From assembly GCA_024697985.1 (NCBI GenBank), contig JAILRX010000104.1, forward strand, positions 1 to 5,658: a stretch of DNA of 5,658 nt, read 5' to 3'. Within the stretch, counting starts at the first letter, position 1. Each line of letters opens with the position of its first letter. Made by a program: the position numbers and the translations under genes. Under the pieces are notes generated by a model. The model saw only the letters and a list, made by a program, of their open reading frames with translations. It did not search any database and was not told the origin of the DNA. Shown in pieces: positions 1 to 5,658 of this stretch. This DNA comes from Treponemataceae bacterium. GTDB lineage: Bacteria > Spirochaetota > Spirochaetia > Treponematales > Treponemataceae.

Positions 1-1283
1 TTTTCGTATATTACAGCACCGGTTTTTCTATCTATCTGCGGATTTTTCATCCTGAAATTTTTCTCGTCAACAAAAATGAGGTCGCCGCTTGCAAGGTTTT
101 TCACGCCGGCAATCAAGGCAAGTCCGTTTTCGCAGCAGGCATAGCGGGCGAAGCGGTTGCCTGGCAGCTGGATTTCGTCGCTTGCGATTCGTACGGCAAG
201 TGGTGCGGTTTTTGAAGCCTGGCCGCGCGCCGGGTTGTTGCCGCACGCCGGGTTGTTGCCGCACGCCGGGTTGTTGCCGCGGGCAAACTCGTTCTGTGCC
301 GACTCGCTTTCGGCCGCTGTTGCGAACACGAAACTCAACGAAGCCCGCTCCTTTGGAAGCGCGCTTTTCTGTGAAAGCCGCATCAGTTTTTTCGGCGCGC
401 CAAGTATTTTGTCTTCTGTGTCGAGCACAAAATGACACCACTTGCCGCCGCGGCGACCGTCCATCGGGCAGGTCTTTTCGTGCGGACAAGGTGCCAGAAT
501 CGAAAAGCCCTTTCGGATGAGGGCATCGCGGATAAGCGAAATGAAGCGGGCCGAGCGTGGGAAAGCCGGCTCGATGACCAAAAGACTGGAATCCTGTTCG
601 GTCAGGTTTATCAGGATTTTGCCGTATTTCTTTGCTGCTTCTTCGAGCGGCATCGAAGTGTCGTAGTAAATTTCGTTGAACATATTGGCGCAGGTGACGA
701 GCGTTGCCTTGTTGTTGATTTTCTCGCCGAGTTCGCCCTTGATGCGGATGATTTTCCAGGCGAGGCCGTCATCGAGGGCTGCGCCACGATCAGATGCGAG
801 GCCCGCGTCTGCGGCGAGGCTTGCGCAGATCGAAAGGAAGATTTCTTCACCAAGCGCGAGCGAGTTTTGCGATATATCAAGACAGTACCAGTTAAGTTTT
901 CGGCTTCGAAGTTCTGGACGAGCAAGATAGAGCGCGCAGACGACTGTTAAAGGACCGGAACCCAAATCAAGACAGTAGTCGCCATCCTTGAGATTATCAA
1001 AAGCTTCTTTTGGAAAACTTGCAAAAAGATGACTAAGCCTGTACAGATTCCACCACATGAAGTAGTGCGTGTAGGCGCTAAGAATTGCGTTTTCGTTCAT
1101 GTAGCCGTTTCTTCTGGAATTTCGATCATCCGTCAAAAGGTGAGAAAGTTCGTTTATCATCGTCGGAAGCTGATAGAACTGTTTTGAAGAAAGCGGCTTG
1201 ATTTTCTGGAGCACGTCATCGAAATTTTCGAGAATTCTTTCTTCGTTTTTGCCAAGTGAAGAAAAAATCTTATTTTCTGTCAT
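1..1283 (-). CDS. Rsm22-family (METTL17-like) small-ribosomal-subunit methyltransferase, 3' end cut off by window edge
   Basis: The reading frame is open from the ATG at 1283-1281 to base 1 (427 codons, no stop), so the C-terminus is missing. Residues 104-111 (CLDLGSGP) are a SAM-binding motif I in a Rossmann fold, residues 133-138 (YCLDIS) carry the acidic residue expected at the end of strand 2, and ANMFNEIY (199-206) follows. IEPAFPRSARF (237-247) resembles the family's EPGTP-type segment. The cysteines of APCPH (C266), KTCPM (C272) and KWCHF (C283), plus CC383-384 near the C-terminus, match the Cys pattern that binds a 4Fe-4S cluster in mitochondrial Rsm22/METTL17. The family associates with the small ribosomal subunit; whether bacterial members still methylate rRNA is not clear to me. 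The start overlaps the merR 3' end by 14 bp, with GAGG at 1294-1297 (10-nt spacing) as ribosome binding site. Oddities are an Ala/Gly/Asp-rich insert (about residues 154-176), a GNNPAC repeat (336-353) and high GC in the distal half. The family call is confident; the exact substrate is inferred. Confidence 0.85.
   Translation of the reverse strand, partial: MTENKIFSSLGKNEERILENFDDVLQKIKPLSSKQFYQLPTMINELSHLLTDDRNSRRNGYMNENAILSAYTHYFMWWNLYRLSHLFASFPKEAFDNLKDGDYCLDLGSGPLTVVCALYLARPELRSRKLNWYCLDISQNSLALGEEIFLSICASLAADAGLASDRGAALDDGLAWKIIRIKGELGEKINNKATLVTCANMFNEIYYDTSMPLEEAAKKYGKILINLTEQDSSLLVIEPAFPRSARFISLIRDALIRKGFSILAPCPHEKTCPMDGRRGGKWCHFVLDTEDKILGAPKKLMRLSQKSALPKERASLSFVFATAAESESAQNEFARGNNPACGNNPACGNNPARGQASKTAPLAVRIASDEIQLPGNRFARYACCENGLALIAGVKNLASGDLIFVDEKNFRMKNPQIDRKTGAVIYE
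223..280. repeat. 18-bp in-frame tandem repeat (3 copies) within the rsm22-like gene
   Basis: The unit ccgcacgccgggttgttg occurs at 241-258 and 259-276. A copy with one difference (g for a at 227) lies at 223-240, and a 4-base start of a further copy (ccgc) at 277-280. On the minus strand the tract encodes GNNPAC-GNNPAC-GNNPAR (residues 336-353 of the rsm22-like protein). The single base change turns the last TGC (Cys) into CGC (Arg). Because the period is a multiple of three, copy-number change would keep the frame. The tract lies in a low-complexity linker between the SFVFATAA segment and the C-terminal segment, so it is probably a tolerated, expandable linker. Confidence 0.95.
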
Positions 1284-1629
1284 CAGCGTGCTGCCTCATC
1301 AGTGAGTAGACTTTTAAAAGCTCATCATTTATGTATGAAAAATCTTCGGAAAGTTTTTCTGTGTTCACATCCTGATTTTTTTGTGGAGCCTGAGATGTAC
1401 CGTTTACTTCCTGCTGGATTCTTGCGGCTGCTCCTTCAATCGTGTATTTATCAACGTAAACCAAGTGACGCAGTCTCAGGAATTTTTTCATGTCGTTTTG
1501 AGAATAGAGTTTGCGTCCTGCATCATCGCGCTGCGGACAAATTGAAGGAACGTATTCTTCCCAATATCTGATTACGCATTCTTTTACGCCTGTAATTTCG
1601 GCGATTTCACTTGCGGTAAACGAGGTCAT
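1270..1629 (-). CDS. Small MerR-family transcriptional regulator, 119 aa
   Basis: The protein is a MerR-type winged helix-turn-helix DNA-binding domain and little else. The HTH is at residues 4-24 (FTASEIAEITGVKECVIRYWE), the wing at about 36-46 with the typical G-R-x-L-Y-S..D pattern, and the second helical pair at about 47-73 (FLRLRHLVYVDKYTIEGAAARIQQE). Residues 76-95 are a polar linker (Asn/Gln/Thr-rich), followed by a short helix (96-113) that could be a dimerisation coiled coil. There is no recognisable effector domain and no metal-binding cysteine cluster (only C18 and C31), so the inducer is unknown. I start it at ATG 1629-1627, not at the in-frame ATG at 1650. The 1629 start forms an ATGA overlap with the der stop and has AGAGGGG six bases upstream, whereas 1650 has no Shine-Dalgarno. 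It is probably translationally coupled to der. Its target could be its own operon, but I see no obvious MerR-type operator with a 19-20 bp spacer nearby. Confidence 0.85.
   Translation of the reverse strand: MTSFTASEIAEITGVKECVIRYWEEYVPSICPQRDDAGRKLYSQNDMKKFLRLRHLVYVDKYTIEGAAARIQQEVNGTSQAPQKNQDVNTEKLSEDFSYINDELLKVYSLMRQHADDRK
1294..1297 (-). promoter_or_regulatory. Ribosome binding site for the rsm22-like gene
   Basis: GAGG on the minus strand, 10 bases upstream of ATG 1283-1281 and inside the merR coding sequence. The spacing is slightly long, so re-initiation after the merR stop (14-bp overlap) may contribute. Confidence 0.45.
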
Positions 1630-3059
1630 TTGACGCCCCTCTCTTCCCATTTTTTACGGCTGGCTTTGAACTCAAGCTGAATCGGAATTTTATCAAAACC
1701 AAGGTCGTTTCGGATTCGGTTTTTCAAGAAAGCAAGGTAGGAATCCTGAACGACTTCCGGCCTGGTTGCAAAAAGCAAAAAGCTTACCGGGTTCGTGCTG
1801 GTCTGCACTGCATATTTGATCTTGAAATTTCCTGCACGGCTTGCTGGAGGTGGATATGCTGCAACCCAGTCCTTGAGTGCCGTATTTAAAGATGATGTAT
1901 CAATTTTTCGATTGAGCTGTTCGTAAACTTCCAGGGCTGTATTCATCAAAAGCTTGATGCCCTTTCCTTCCAGGGCTGAAAGGCAGACAATCGGAGCGTA
2001 GTTCATGTGGCCGAACATAATCCTGATGTTGTCTTCTGCTTTTTTGATGGTCTTTCTGTCCTGATCCTGAGTATCCCATTTGTTCAGAACAAAGATGATT
2101 CCTCGTCCTCGTTCGTGGGCAAGCGAGATGATTTTTTTATCCTGCTCGGCAAGTCCTTCCTGGGCATCAATCATGTGGAAAACGACATCAGCCTTATCAA
2201 GACTTTTGATGGCGCGGTTTACAGAATAGTACTCGACGTTTTCCTTGACCTTTACTTTTCGCCTGATTCCGGCAGTGTCCAGAACCTGGAATTTTTTTCC
2301 GCCGTATTCGAATTCGCCTTCAACTACGTCACGCGTGGTTCCAGCATAATCGCTTACGATCGAGGCGTTCGTGTGCGTGAGTCGGTTTGAAAGTGTTGAT
2401 TTTCCGGTATTTGGTTTTCCGACAATTGCAATCCTGATTGGATGTTCTTCTTCGCCTTCTTCAACCTTGCTGAAGTCCAGTCGGCTGACAATCTGTTCAG
2501 AAAGCTGCGGAATGTTGTCTCCGTGCTCGGCCGAGATGAAAAGAAGTTCTTTGAAGCCGAACTGCATGAAGTTCCAGGCTTCACCTTCGAGCCTTCCGCC
2601 TTCGCACTTATTTACGGCTGCAATCACCTTGTCCCAATATGGACGCAAAAGCGAGATGAATTCTTCGTCTTCGCATGTGATGTTTCCGGCTTCAAGAAGG
2701 AAAAGAATTGCGTCTGCATCCTTGAGTGATGCGAGTGTTTTTTCTACGACGAGCTCATCCATTACGGCTTCCATCGTTCCGATTTCCCGTTCGAGCTTGA
2801 AACCTCCGGTATCCATGATTCTGACCGGTTTGCCGTTTATGAAGGCAACCTCTTCAATCGGGTCTCTGGTTACACCTGGAGTAGGGTCGGTGATTGCCCG
2901 CCTTTTGTGTAAAAGCCTGTTGAAAAGAGTCGACTTGCCTACGTTAGGTCGGCCGGCTATAACAAGCAGAGGCAGGTTTTTATATTTTTTGTCGGTGTCG
3001 AAGATAAATTCGTCTGCGCTGTCGTTTTCAATTGGGTCAGTCGTTTTTTCTTTTTTCAT
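1626..3059 (-). CDS. der: Ribosome biogenesis GTPase Der (EngA), double Era-like GTPase
   Basis: Der is an essential cytoplasmic GTPase needed for maturation and stability of the 50S subunit. This 477-aa protein has the diagnostic two G domains in tandem plus a C-terminal KH-like domain. Domain 1 has P-loop GRPNVGKST (36-44), switch Thr in GVTRD (62-66), DTGG (83-86), NKCE (150-153) and SAEHG (176-180). Domain 2 has GKPNTGKST (214-222), GTTRD (240-244), DTAG followed by IRRK (261-268), NKWD (326-329) and SALEGKG (361-367). The KH-like domain spans about 384-477 and ends in the typical PIQLEFKASRKKW. An acidic/lysine-rich extension of about 28 residues precedes domain 1, a little more than in E. 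coli Der. The G4 motif of domain 1 has Glu where Asp is usual. The gene starts 8 bp after the ptsI stop with only a weak Shine-Dalgarno, which suggests coupling to ptsI, and its stop overlaps the merR start. Confidence 0.97.
   Translation of the reverse strand: MKKEKTTDPIENDSADEFIFDTDKKYKNLPLLVIAGRPNVGKSTLFNRLLHKRRAITDPTPGVTRDPIEEVAFINGKPVRIMDTGGFKLEREIGTMEAVMDELVVEKTLASLKDADAILFLLEAGNITCEDEEFISLLRPYWDKVIAAVNKCEGGRLEGEAWNFMQFGFKELLFISAEHGDNIPQLSEQIVSRLDFSKVEEGEEEHPIRIAIVGKPNTGKSTLSNRLTHTNASIVSDYAGTTRDVVEGEFEYGGKKFQVLDTAGIRRKVKVKENVEYYSVNRAIKSLDKADVVFHMIDAQEGLAEQDKKIISLAHERGRGIIFVLNKWDTQDQDRKTIKKAEDNIRIMFGHMNYAPIVCLSALEGKGIKLLMNTALEVYEQLNRKIDTSSLNTALKDWVAAYPPPASRAGNFKIKYAVQTSTNPVSFLLFATRPEVVQDSYLAFLKNRIRNDLGFDKIPIQLEFKASRKKWEERGVK
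1636..1642 (-). promoter_or_regulatory. Ribosome binding site for merR, inside the der 3' end
   Basis: On the minus strand AGAGGGG lies six bases before the ATG at 1629. It is located within the last codons of der and decides the choice of the 1629 start over the upstream in-frame ATG at 1650. Confidence 0.75.
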
Positions 3060-3067
3060 CTACTTTT

Positions 3068-4804
3068 TTATTTTCCCGTTTTATCAATTTTTTTCAACAT
3101 CTCGTAAGCCGGTTTTACGATGGTTTTATTTATCAGACAGTTTGATTCAAGTTCAGAAAGTTCTGAAATCGTGCAGTTCGCAAGCATCTCCTTGATGCTT
3201 GAAATGGATCTTGGACTTACACTCAAATCACGGATTCCGAAAGTCAAAAGGTATTTGATCATTTCGGTTCGGCTTGCCATTTCACCGCAAACTGAAATCG
3301 GGGTTTTTGTAGTCTTTGCAACCCATGAAACCCATGCGATAGTTCTAAGAACGCTCGGATTCAATTCGCTGTAAAGGTCACTTACGGTCGTGTTCTCACG
3401 GTCAACTGCAATCAGGTACTGGGTAAGGTCGTTCGAACCGATTGAGAAAAAGTCACAGGTTCTTGAAAGGTCGTCTGCCATGATTGCGGCACAAGGTGTT
3501 TCAATCATGATTCCAAGTTTTACATCCTTGTTGTAAGGAAGATTTTCTGCATCAAGCTCTGCCTGGATTTCCTTTATCAGATTTCTTGTCTGTGTAACCT
3601 GAGAAAAGTTTGTTACCATCGGCAAAAGGATTTTGAGGTTTCCGTTTACGCTTGCCCGGTATAAGGCCCGAAGCTGAGTCTTGAAAATGTCAGGTCGTTT
3701 GAGGCAGAAACGGATGGCGCGGCATCCCAAAAGCGGATTTTTTTCCTCTGAAGTAAGGATTTCGTTGAACGAAGTGATTTTGTCTCCGCCGCAGTCGAGC
3801 GTTCGGATCGTAACTGGTTTTTCTTCCATCAACTTGAGGACTTCGCTGTAAACCTTGAACTGTTCGTTTTCGGTTGCCATCTTTACGGATTCTTCGTTGT
3901 TCATGAACAGAAATTCCGTTCGGAAAAGTCCGATACCGTCGGCTCCTTCCTGTTTTGCAATTTCAGCTTCTTCGAGTGAAGAAATGTTTGCGTAAATTCT
4001 GATGGTCGTTCCGTCTTTGGTCTGACCTTTTTTGGTTCTGTATTTATCAAGCTCAATCTGCTTGTTCTTGAGTTCCTCAACTTTTTTGGAATAGTCAAAC
4101 AACGTCATTTTATCAGGATTGATTACGATGATTGATTTGATTGCGTCCAGTACGATTGGATTTCCGTTGTCCACGATTTCACATGGATTTTCAACGCCTA
4201 CGAGGGCCGGAATTCCGTAAGTTCGGGCGATGATTGAAATATGGCTTGAAACACCACCTTCCTTGAGGACGATACCCTGAACGTGATTCTTGAACAGAGT
4301 CATTGCTTCCGAGGTCGAAAGGTTTTCAGCAAAAACGATTGAGTTTTCTGAAATGTCATCGAGGTTTTCAGAGGTTTTTCCCAAAAGCGAAAGGATGACT
4401 CTGCCAAAAACGTCTTCGATGTCGTTTGCCCTGTCTGCAAAGTAACTGTCGCCATAGCTTCTCATGTGGGACGCCATGTCATCAGTGCACTGTTTTACGC
4501 AGAATTCGAGGTTGTATTTTGAATTGTCAAATTCTTCTTTAATCTGAGTGATGAAAGTAGCATCGGAAAGCATCATCAGGTAGGTATCGATAATGTCGGA
4601 CTGTTCCTTGTTCGAACCTTCCTTGAGGGTCTTGTAATATTCGGTGACGTCGGAAAGAGCGGTTTCGAAACGGGCCCAGCTGTGGACCTTTTCTTCCTTT
4701 GTAATCTTGATTTTTGGAATTATCGGTTTTTCATTGTGATTAACGATGAAAGCGTTTCCAACTGCAATACCTTGTGATACTGATTTTCCGTGATAGATTT
4801 TCAT
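3068..4804 (-). CDS. ptsI: Phosphoenolpyruvate-protein phosphotransferase (PTS enzyme I)
   Basis: Enzyme I takes phosphate from PEP onto a histidine and passes it to HPr, the first cytoplasmic step of the PTS. At 578 aa the length is close to E. coli PtsI (575 aa), and no GAF domain precedes it, so it is not PtsP (EI-Ntr). The N-terminal segment (YHGKSVSQGIAVGNA, 4-18) and helical HPr-binding region are present. The swivelling phosphohistidine domain carries GGVSSHISIIAR (183-194) with active His188. The PEP-binding barrel shows GIGLFRTEFLF (290-300), IRTLDCGGDK (333-342), IETPCA (434-439), SIGSNDLTQY (454-463) and catalytic Cys506 in CGEMAS. All key residues (His188, Arg295, Arg334, Glu435, Asp459, Cys506) are present. 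It is first in the minus-strand cluster with der, merR and the rsm22-like gene. Treponemes are known to have soluble PTS proteins without sugar permeases, so here it may serve signalling rather than sugar uptake; that is inference, as no HPr or EII gene is in view. Confidence 0.96.
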   Translation of the reverse strand: MKIYHGKSVSQGIAVGNAFIVNHNEKPIIPKIKITKEEKVHSWARFETALSDVTEYYKTLKEGSNKEQSDIIDTYLMMLSDATFITQIKEEFDNSKYNLEFCVKQCTDDMASHMRSYGDSYFADRANDIEDVFGRVILSLLGKTSENLDDISENSIVFAENLSTSEAMTLFKNHVQGIVLKEGGVSSHISIIARTYGIPALVGVENPCEIVDNGNPIVLDAIKSIIVINPDKMTLFDYSKKVEELKNKQIELDKYRTKKGQTKDGTTIRIYANISSLEEAEIAKQEGADGIGLFRTEFLFMNNEESVKMATENEQFKVYSEVLKLMEEKPVTIRTLDCGGDKITSFNEILTSEEKNPLLGCRAIRFCLKRPDIFKTQLRALYRASVNGNLKILLPMVTNFSQVTQTRNLIKEIQAELDAENLPYNKDVKLGIMIETPCAAIMADDLSRTCDFFSIGSNDLTQYLIAVDRENTTVSDLYSELNPSVLRTIAWVSWVAKTTKTPISVCGEMASRTEMIKYLLTFGIRDLSVSPRSISSIKEMLANCTISELSELESNCLINKTIVKPAYEMLKKIDKTGK

Positions 4805-4854
4805 TTCTTCAATATATCACAAAAAGCAAATAAAAACTACAAAATATATTTATT

Positions 4855-4882
4855 CTTATAACGTTTCTGTTGACAGAAACAA
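4855..4882 (-). promoter_or_regulatory. Predicted sigma-70 promoter of the ptsI-der-merR-rsm22 cluster
   Basis: On the minus strand, TTGTTT (4882-4877) and TATAAG (4860-4855) are separated by 16 bases. This would give a leader of about 40-45 nt before the ptsI ATG at 4804. Operator-like palindrome 1 (4863-4880) fills the spacer. The match to consensus is fair, not perfect, and the ptsI Shine-Dalgarno is weak (GAAG very close to the start). Confidence 0.5.
4863..4880. promoter_or_regulatory. Operator-like palindrome 1, GTTTCTGTTGACAGAAAC
   Basis: This is a perfect 8-bp inverted repeat (GTTTCTGT / ACAGAAAC) around a 2-base centre. It covers the -35 of the trpE promoter and lies between the -35 and -10 of the divergent ptsI promoter, so one bound dimer could affect both genes. 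The binding protein is unknown. Confidence 0.7.
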
Positions 4883-4898
4883 TTTTATATGTTATGTT
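4870..4898 (+). promoter_or_regulatory. Predicted sigma-70 promoter of the trpE-like gene
   Basis: TTGACA (4870-4875), a perfect -35 consensus, is followed after 17 bases by TATGTT (4893-4898), a good -10. Transcription would start near 4905, leaving a leader of only about 40 nt before ATG 4946. Both elements are overlapped by copies of the 18-bp GTTTCT-N6-AGAAAC palindrome, so the promoter is probably repressible. Confidence 0.75.
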
Positions 4899-4913
4899 TC
4901 TACTTAAAGAAAC
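4896..4913. promoter_or_regulatory. Operator-like palindrome 2, GTTTCTACTTAAAGAAAC
   Basis: This site has the same 18-bp size and outer half-sites (GTTTCT / AGAAAC) as palindrome 1, starting 33 bp downstream, about three helical turns. It overlaps the end of the trpE -10 and the expected transcription start, a classical repressor position. Confidence 0.7.
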
Positions 4914-4914
4914 G

Positions 4915-4932
4915 GTTACTATAAAAAGAAAC
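4915..4932. promoter_or_regulatory. Operator-like palindrome 3 (imperfect), GTTACT-N6-AGAAAC
   Basis: A third copy of the 18-bp pattern has one mismatch in the left half (GTTACT for GTTTCT) and an intact right half. It lies in the trpE leader, two bases after palindrome 2 and just before the ribosome binding site. It is weaker evidence alone, but the same half-sites and spacing in three sites argue against chance. Confidence 0.5.
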
Positions 4933-4934
4933 GC

Positions 4935-4939
4935 GGAGG
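4935..4939 (+). promoter_or_regulatory. Ribosome binding site for the trpE-like gene
   Basis: GGAGG with six bases to ATG 4946. A second ATG follows immediately at 4949 (spacing nine bases), so either could be used; the first has the better spacing. Confidence 0.85.
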
Positions 4940-4945
4940 CAAAAA

Positions 4946-5658
4946 ATGATGCTCTACAAGTGCATTTCAAATTCACGATATACGCCATATCTTCTGGCTA
5001 AAAAAATAGGTGCAAAGGCCATTCTGGAATCGGCAAGCTTTGCCAAGGGCAGGGAGCGCTACTCGATTTTGATGACGGAAGAAGCTTTCAAAATCAAGCA
5101 GGAAGGCGATGAAATTTCTTTCATAGTTGATGGAAAGGAAGTTCCATTTGACAAGTCAGTTTTGGGCGACTACAAAAGCCTTGATGCGCTTGGCCATGAA
5201 AAAGAAATTGATATTCTGGATGCACTTCTTTACGTTGCTCAGCAGAACGAGCAGCCGGAAGGAAAACTTGCAGACCTTCCGCTTCCTGCCAGCGGACTTG
5301 GATATTTGAGCTATGAATTTGCAAAGCATTGTGACAACATCAGATTTTTTGAGCAGAAGGATGAACTCAACATTCCAGAAAGCCTTTTTGTGACAGGACA
5401 TATTTACATCATTTTTGATCATTTTACCGAAGAAATGCATATTTTCGGTCTTAACTATAAGGAACATCAGATTGATTTGCAGGCAGCAATGGACAAGCTT
5501 TTGAAAAGAATCAACGACATGGATTTTTCATACGTTGAAGAAGAAAATCAGTCTTTTGAATACAAGATGATAACAGACCTTGAAGTTTCCAAAAAAGAAT
5601 ACATCAACAAGGTCAAGATTTTGAAAAAGCACATCGTAGCAGGCGATTTGATTCAGGC
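4946..5658 (+). CDS. trpE: Anthranilate synthase component I (TrpE-like), N-terminal part; 3' end beyond window
   Basis: The frame is open from ATG 4946 to the window edge (237 codons), so only the N-terminal domain and the start of the chorismate-binding domain are seen. TrpE with TrpG makes anthranilate from chorismate and glutamine, the first step of tryptophan synthesis. Residues 26-29 (ILES) with RYS at 38-40 match the LLES...RYS element that forms the tryptophan feedback site in TrpE. GLGYLSYEFAKH (117-128) and IFDHF (156-160) are conserved N-domain segments, and SKKEYINKVKILKKHIVAGDLIQ (215-237) is the typical entry into the catalytic domain (the family's V..aK.yI.aGDi.Q pattern). The catalytic residues lie outside the window. 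The related PabB cannot be fully excluded from this part alone; a following trpG/trpD would settle it. The gene is divergent from ptsI and preceded by a strong promoter with three operator-like palindromes and a leader too short for a Trp leader peptide. Confidence 0.85.
   Translation, partial: MMLYKCISNSRYTPYLLAKKIGAKAILESASFAKGRERYSILMTEEAFKIKQEGDEISFIVDGKEVPFDKSVLGDYKSLDALGHEKEIDILDALLYVAQQNEQPEGKLADLPLPASGLGYLSYEFAKHCDNIRFFEQKDELNIPESLFVTGHIYIIFDHFTEEMHIFGLNYKEHQIDLQAAMDKLLKRINDMDFSYVEEENQSFEYKMITDLEVSKKEYINKVKILKKHIVAGDLIQ

Noticed and set aside
223..280. CRISPR-like repeat
   Set aside because: Units are directly adjacent with no spacers, only 18 bp long and in frame within a coding sequence.
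89..520. Overlapping plus- and minus-strand ORFs at 67-489, 89-520, 157-435 and 432-950
   Set aside because: They are shadows of the GC-rich distal part of the rsm22-like frame. Their Arg/Pro-rich or Ser-rich products show no domain, while the minus frame from 1283 carries clear family motifs.
1630..1650. Upstream ATG at 1650 as the merR start
   Set aside because: No Shine-Dalgarno precedes it and the added MGREGRQ encodes the ribosome binding site of the 1629 start; MerR domains normally begin close to the HTH.
2371..3195. Long plus-strand ORF of 274 codons opposite der
   Set aside because: It is antisense to the conserved GTPase motifs of der, its product is a Ser/Phe-rich shadow with no recognisable domain, and it runs across the ptsI-der junction.
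4863..4913. Palindromes as rho-independent terminators or an attenuator
   Set aside because: The arms are short and AT-rich, palindrome 1 has only a 2-base loop, no T-tract follows, and they coincide with promoter elements, which fits operators better.
5121..5467. Short minus-strand ORFs opposite the trpE-like gene
   Set aside because: They have no domains or ribosome binding sites and lie antisense to the conserved TrpE N-terminal domain.

Overview
The window looks like a chromosomal, housekeeping stretch from a spirochaete, most likely a Treponema-like species. This assignment is an inference from gene content (a bacterial Rsm22-type methyltransferase, an enzyme I of the PTS, a lone small MerR regulator) and from AT-rich intergenic DNA with moderate-GC coding sequence. 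No rRNA or other decisive marker is present. There is no mobile element, tRNA, CRISPR array or phage gene.

Layout. Four genes on the minus strand, read right to left, form one tight cluster: ptsI (4804-3068), der (3059-1626), a small merR-type regulator (1629-1270) and an rsm22-like methyltransferase that runs off the left edge (1283-1). Junctions are an 8-bp gap, a 4-bp ATGA overlap and a 14-bp overlap, so this is very probably one transcription unit with translational coupling. A 141-bp AT-rich divergent intergenic region (4805-4945) separates ptsI from a plus-strand anthranilate synthase component I gene (trpE-like, 4946 to the right edge, incomplete). No gene-free stretch exceeds 300 bases.

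How the parts relate. Der (50S maturation GTPase) and the Rsm22-like protein (small-subunit/rRNA-associated, SAM-binding, predicted Fe-S) both concern the ribosome. PtsI is the PEP-dependent phosphoryl donor of the PTS, and the MerR protein could regulate this or another locus. TrpE commits chorismate to tryptophan.

The most notable signal is in the divergent intergenic region. Three copies of an 18-bp operator-like palindrome, GTTTCT-N6-AGAAAC, sit on the -35, the -10/start and the leader of a strong trpE promoter (TTGACA-17-TATGTT). The first copy also lies between the -35 and -10 of the predicted ptsI promoter. The leader is too short for classical attenuation, so a repressor is the likely control. 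I do not recognise the motif as a known operator. A second item is an in-frame 18-bp tandem repeat inside the unusually GC-rich distal part of the rsm22-like gene. Nothing else in the window suggests a new defence or mobile system.
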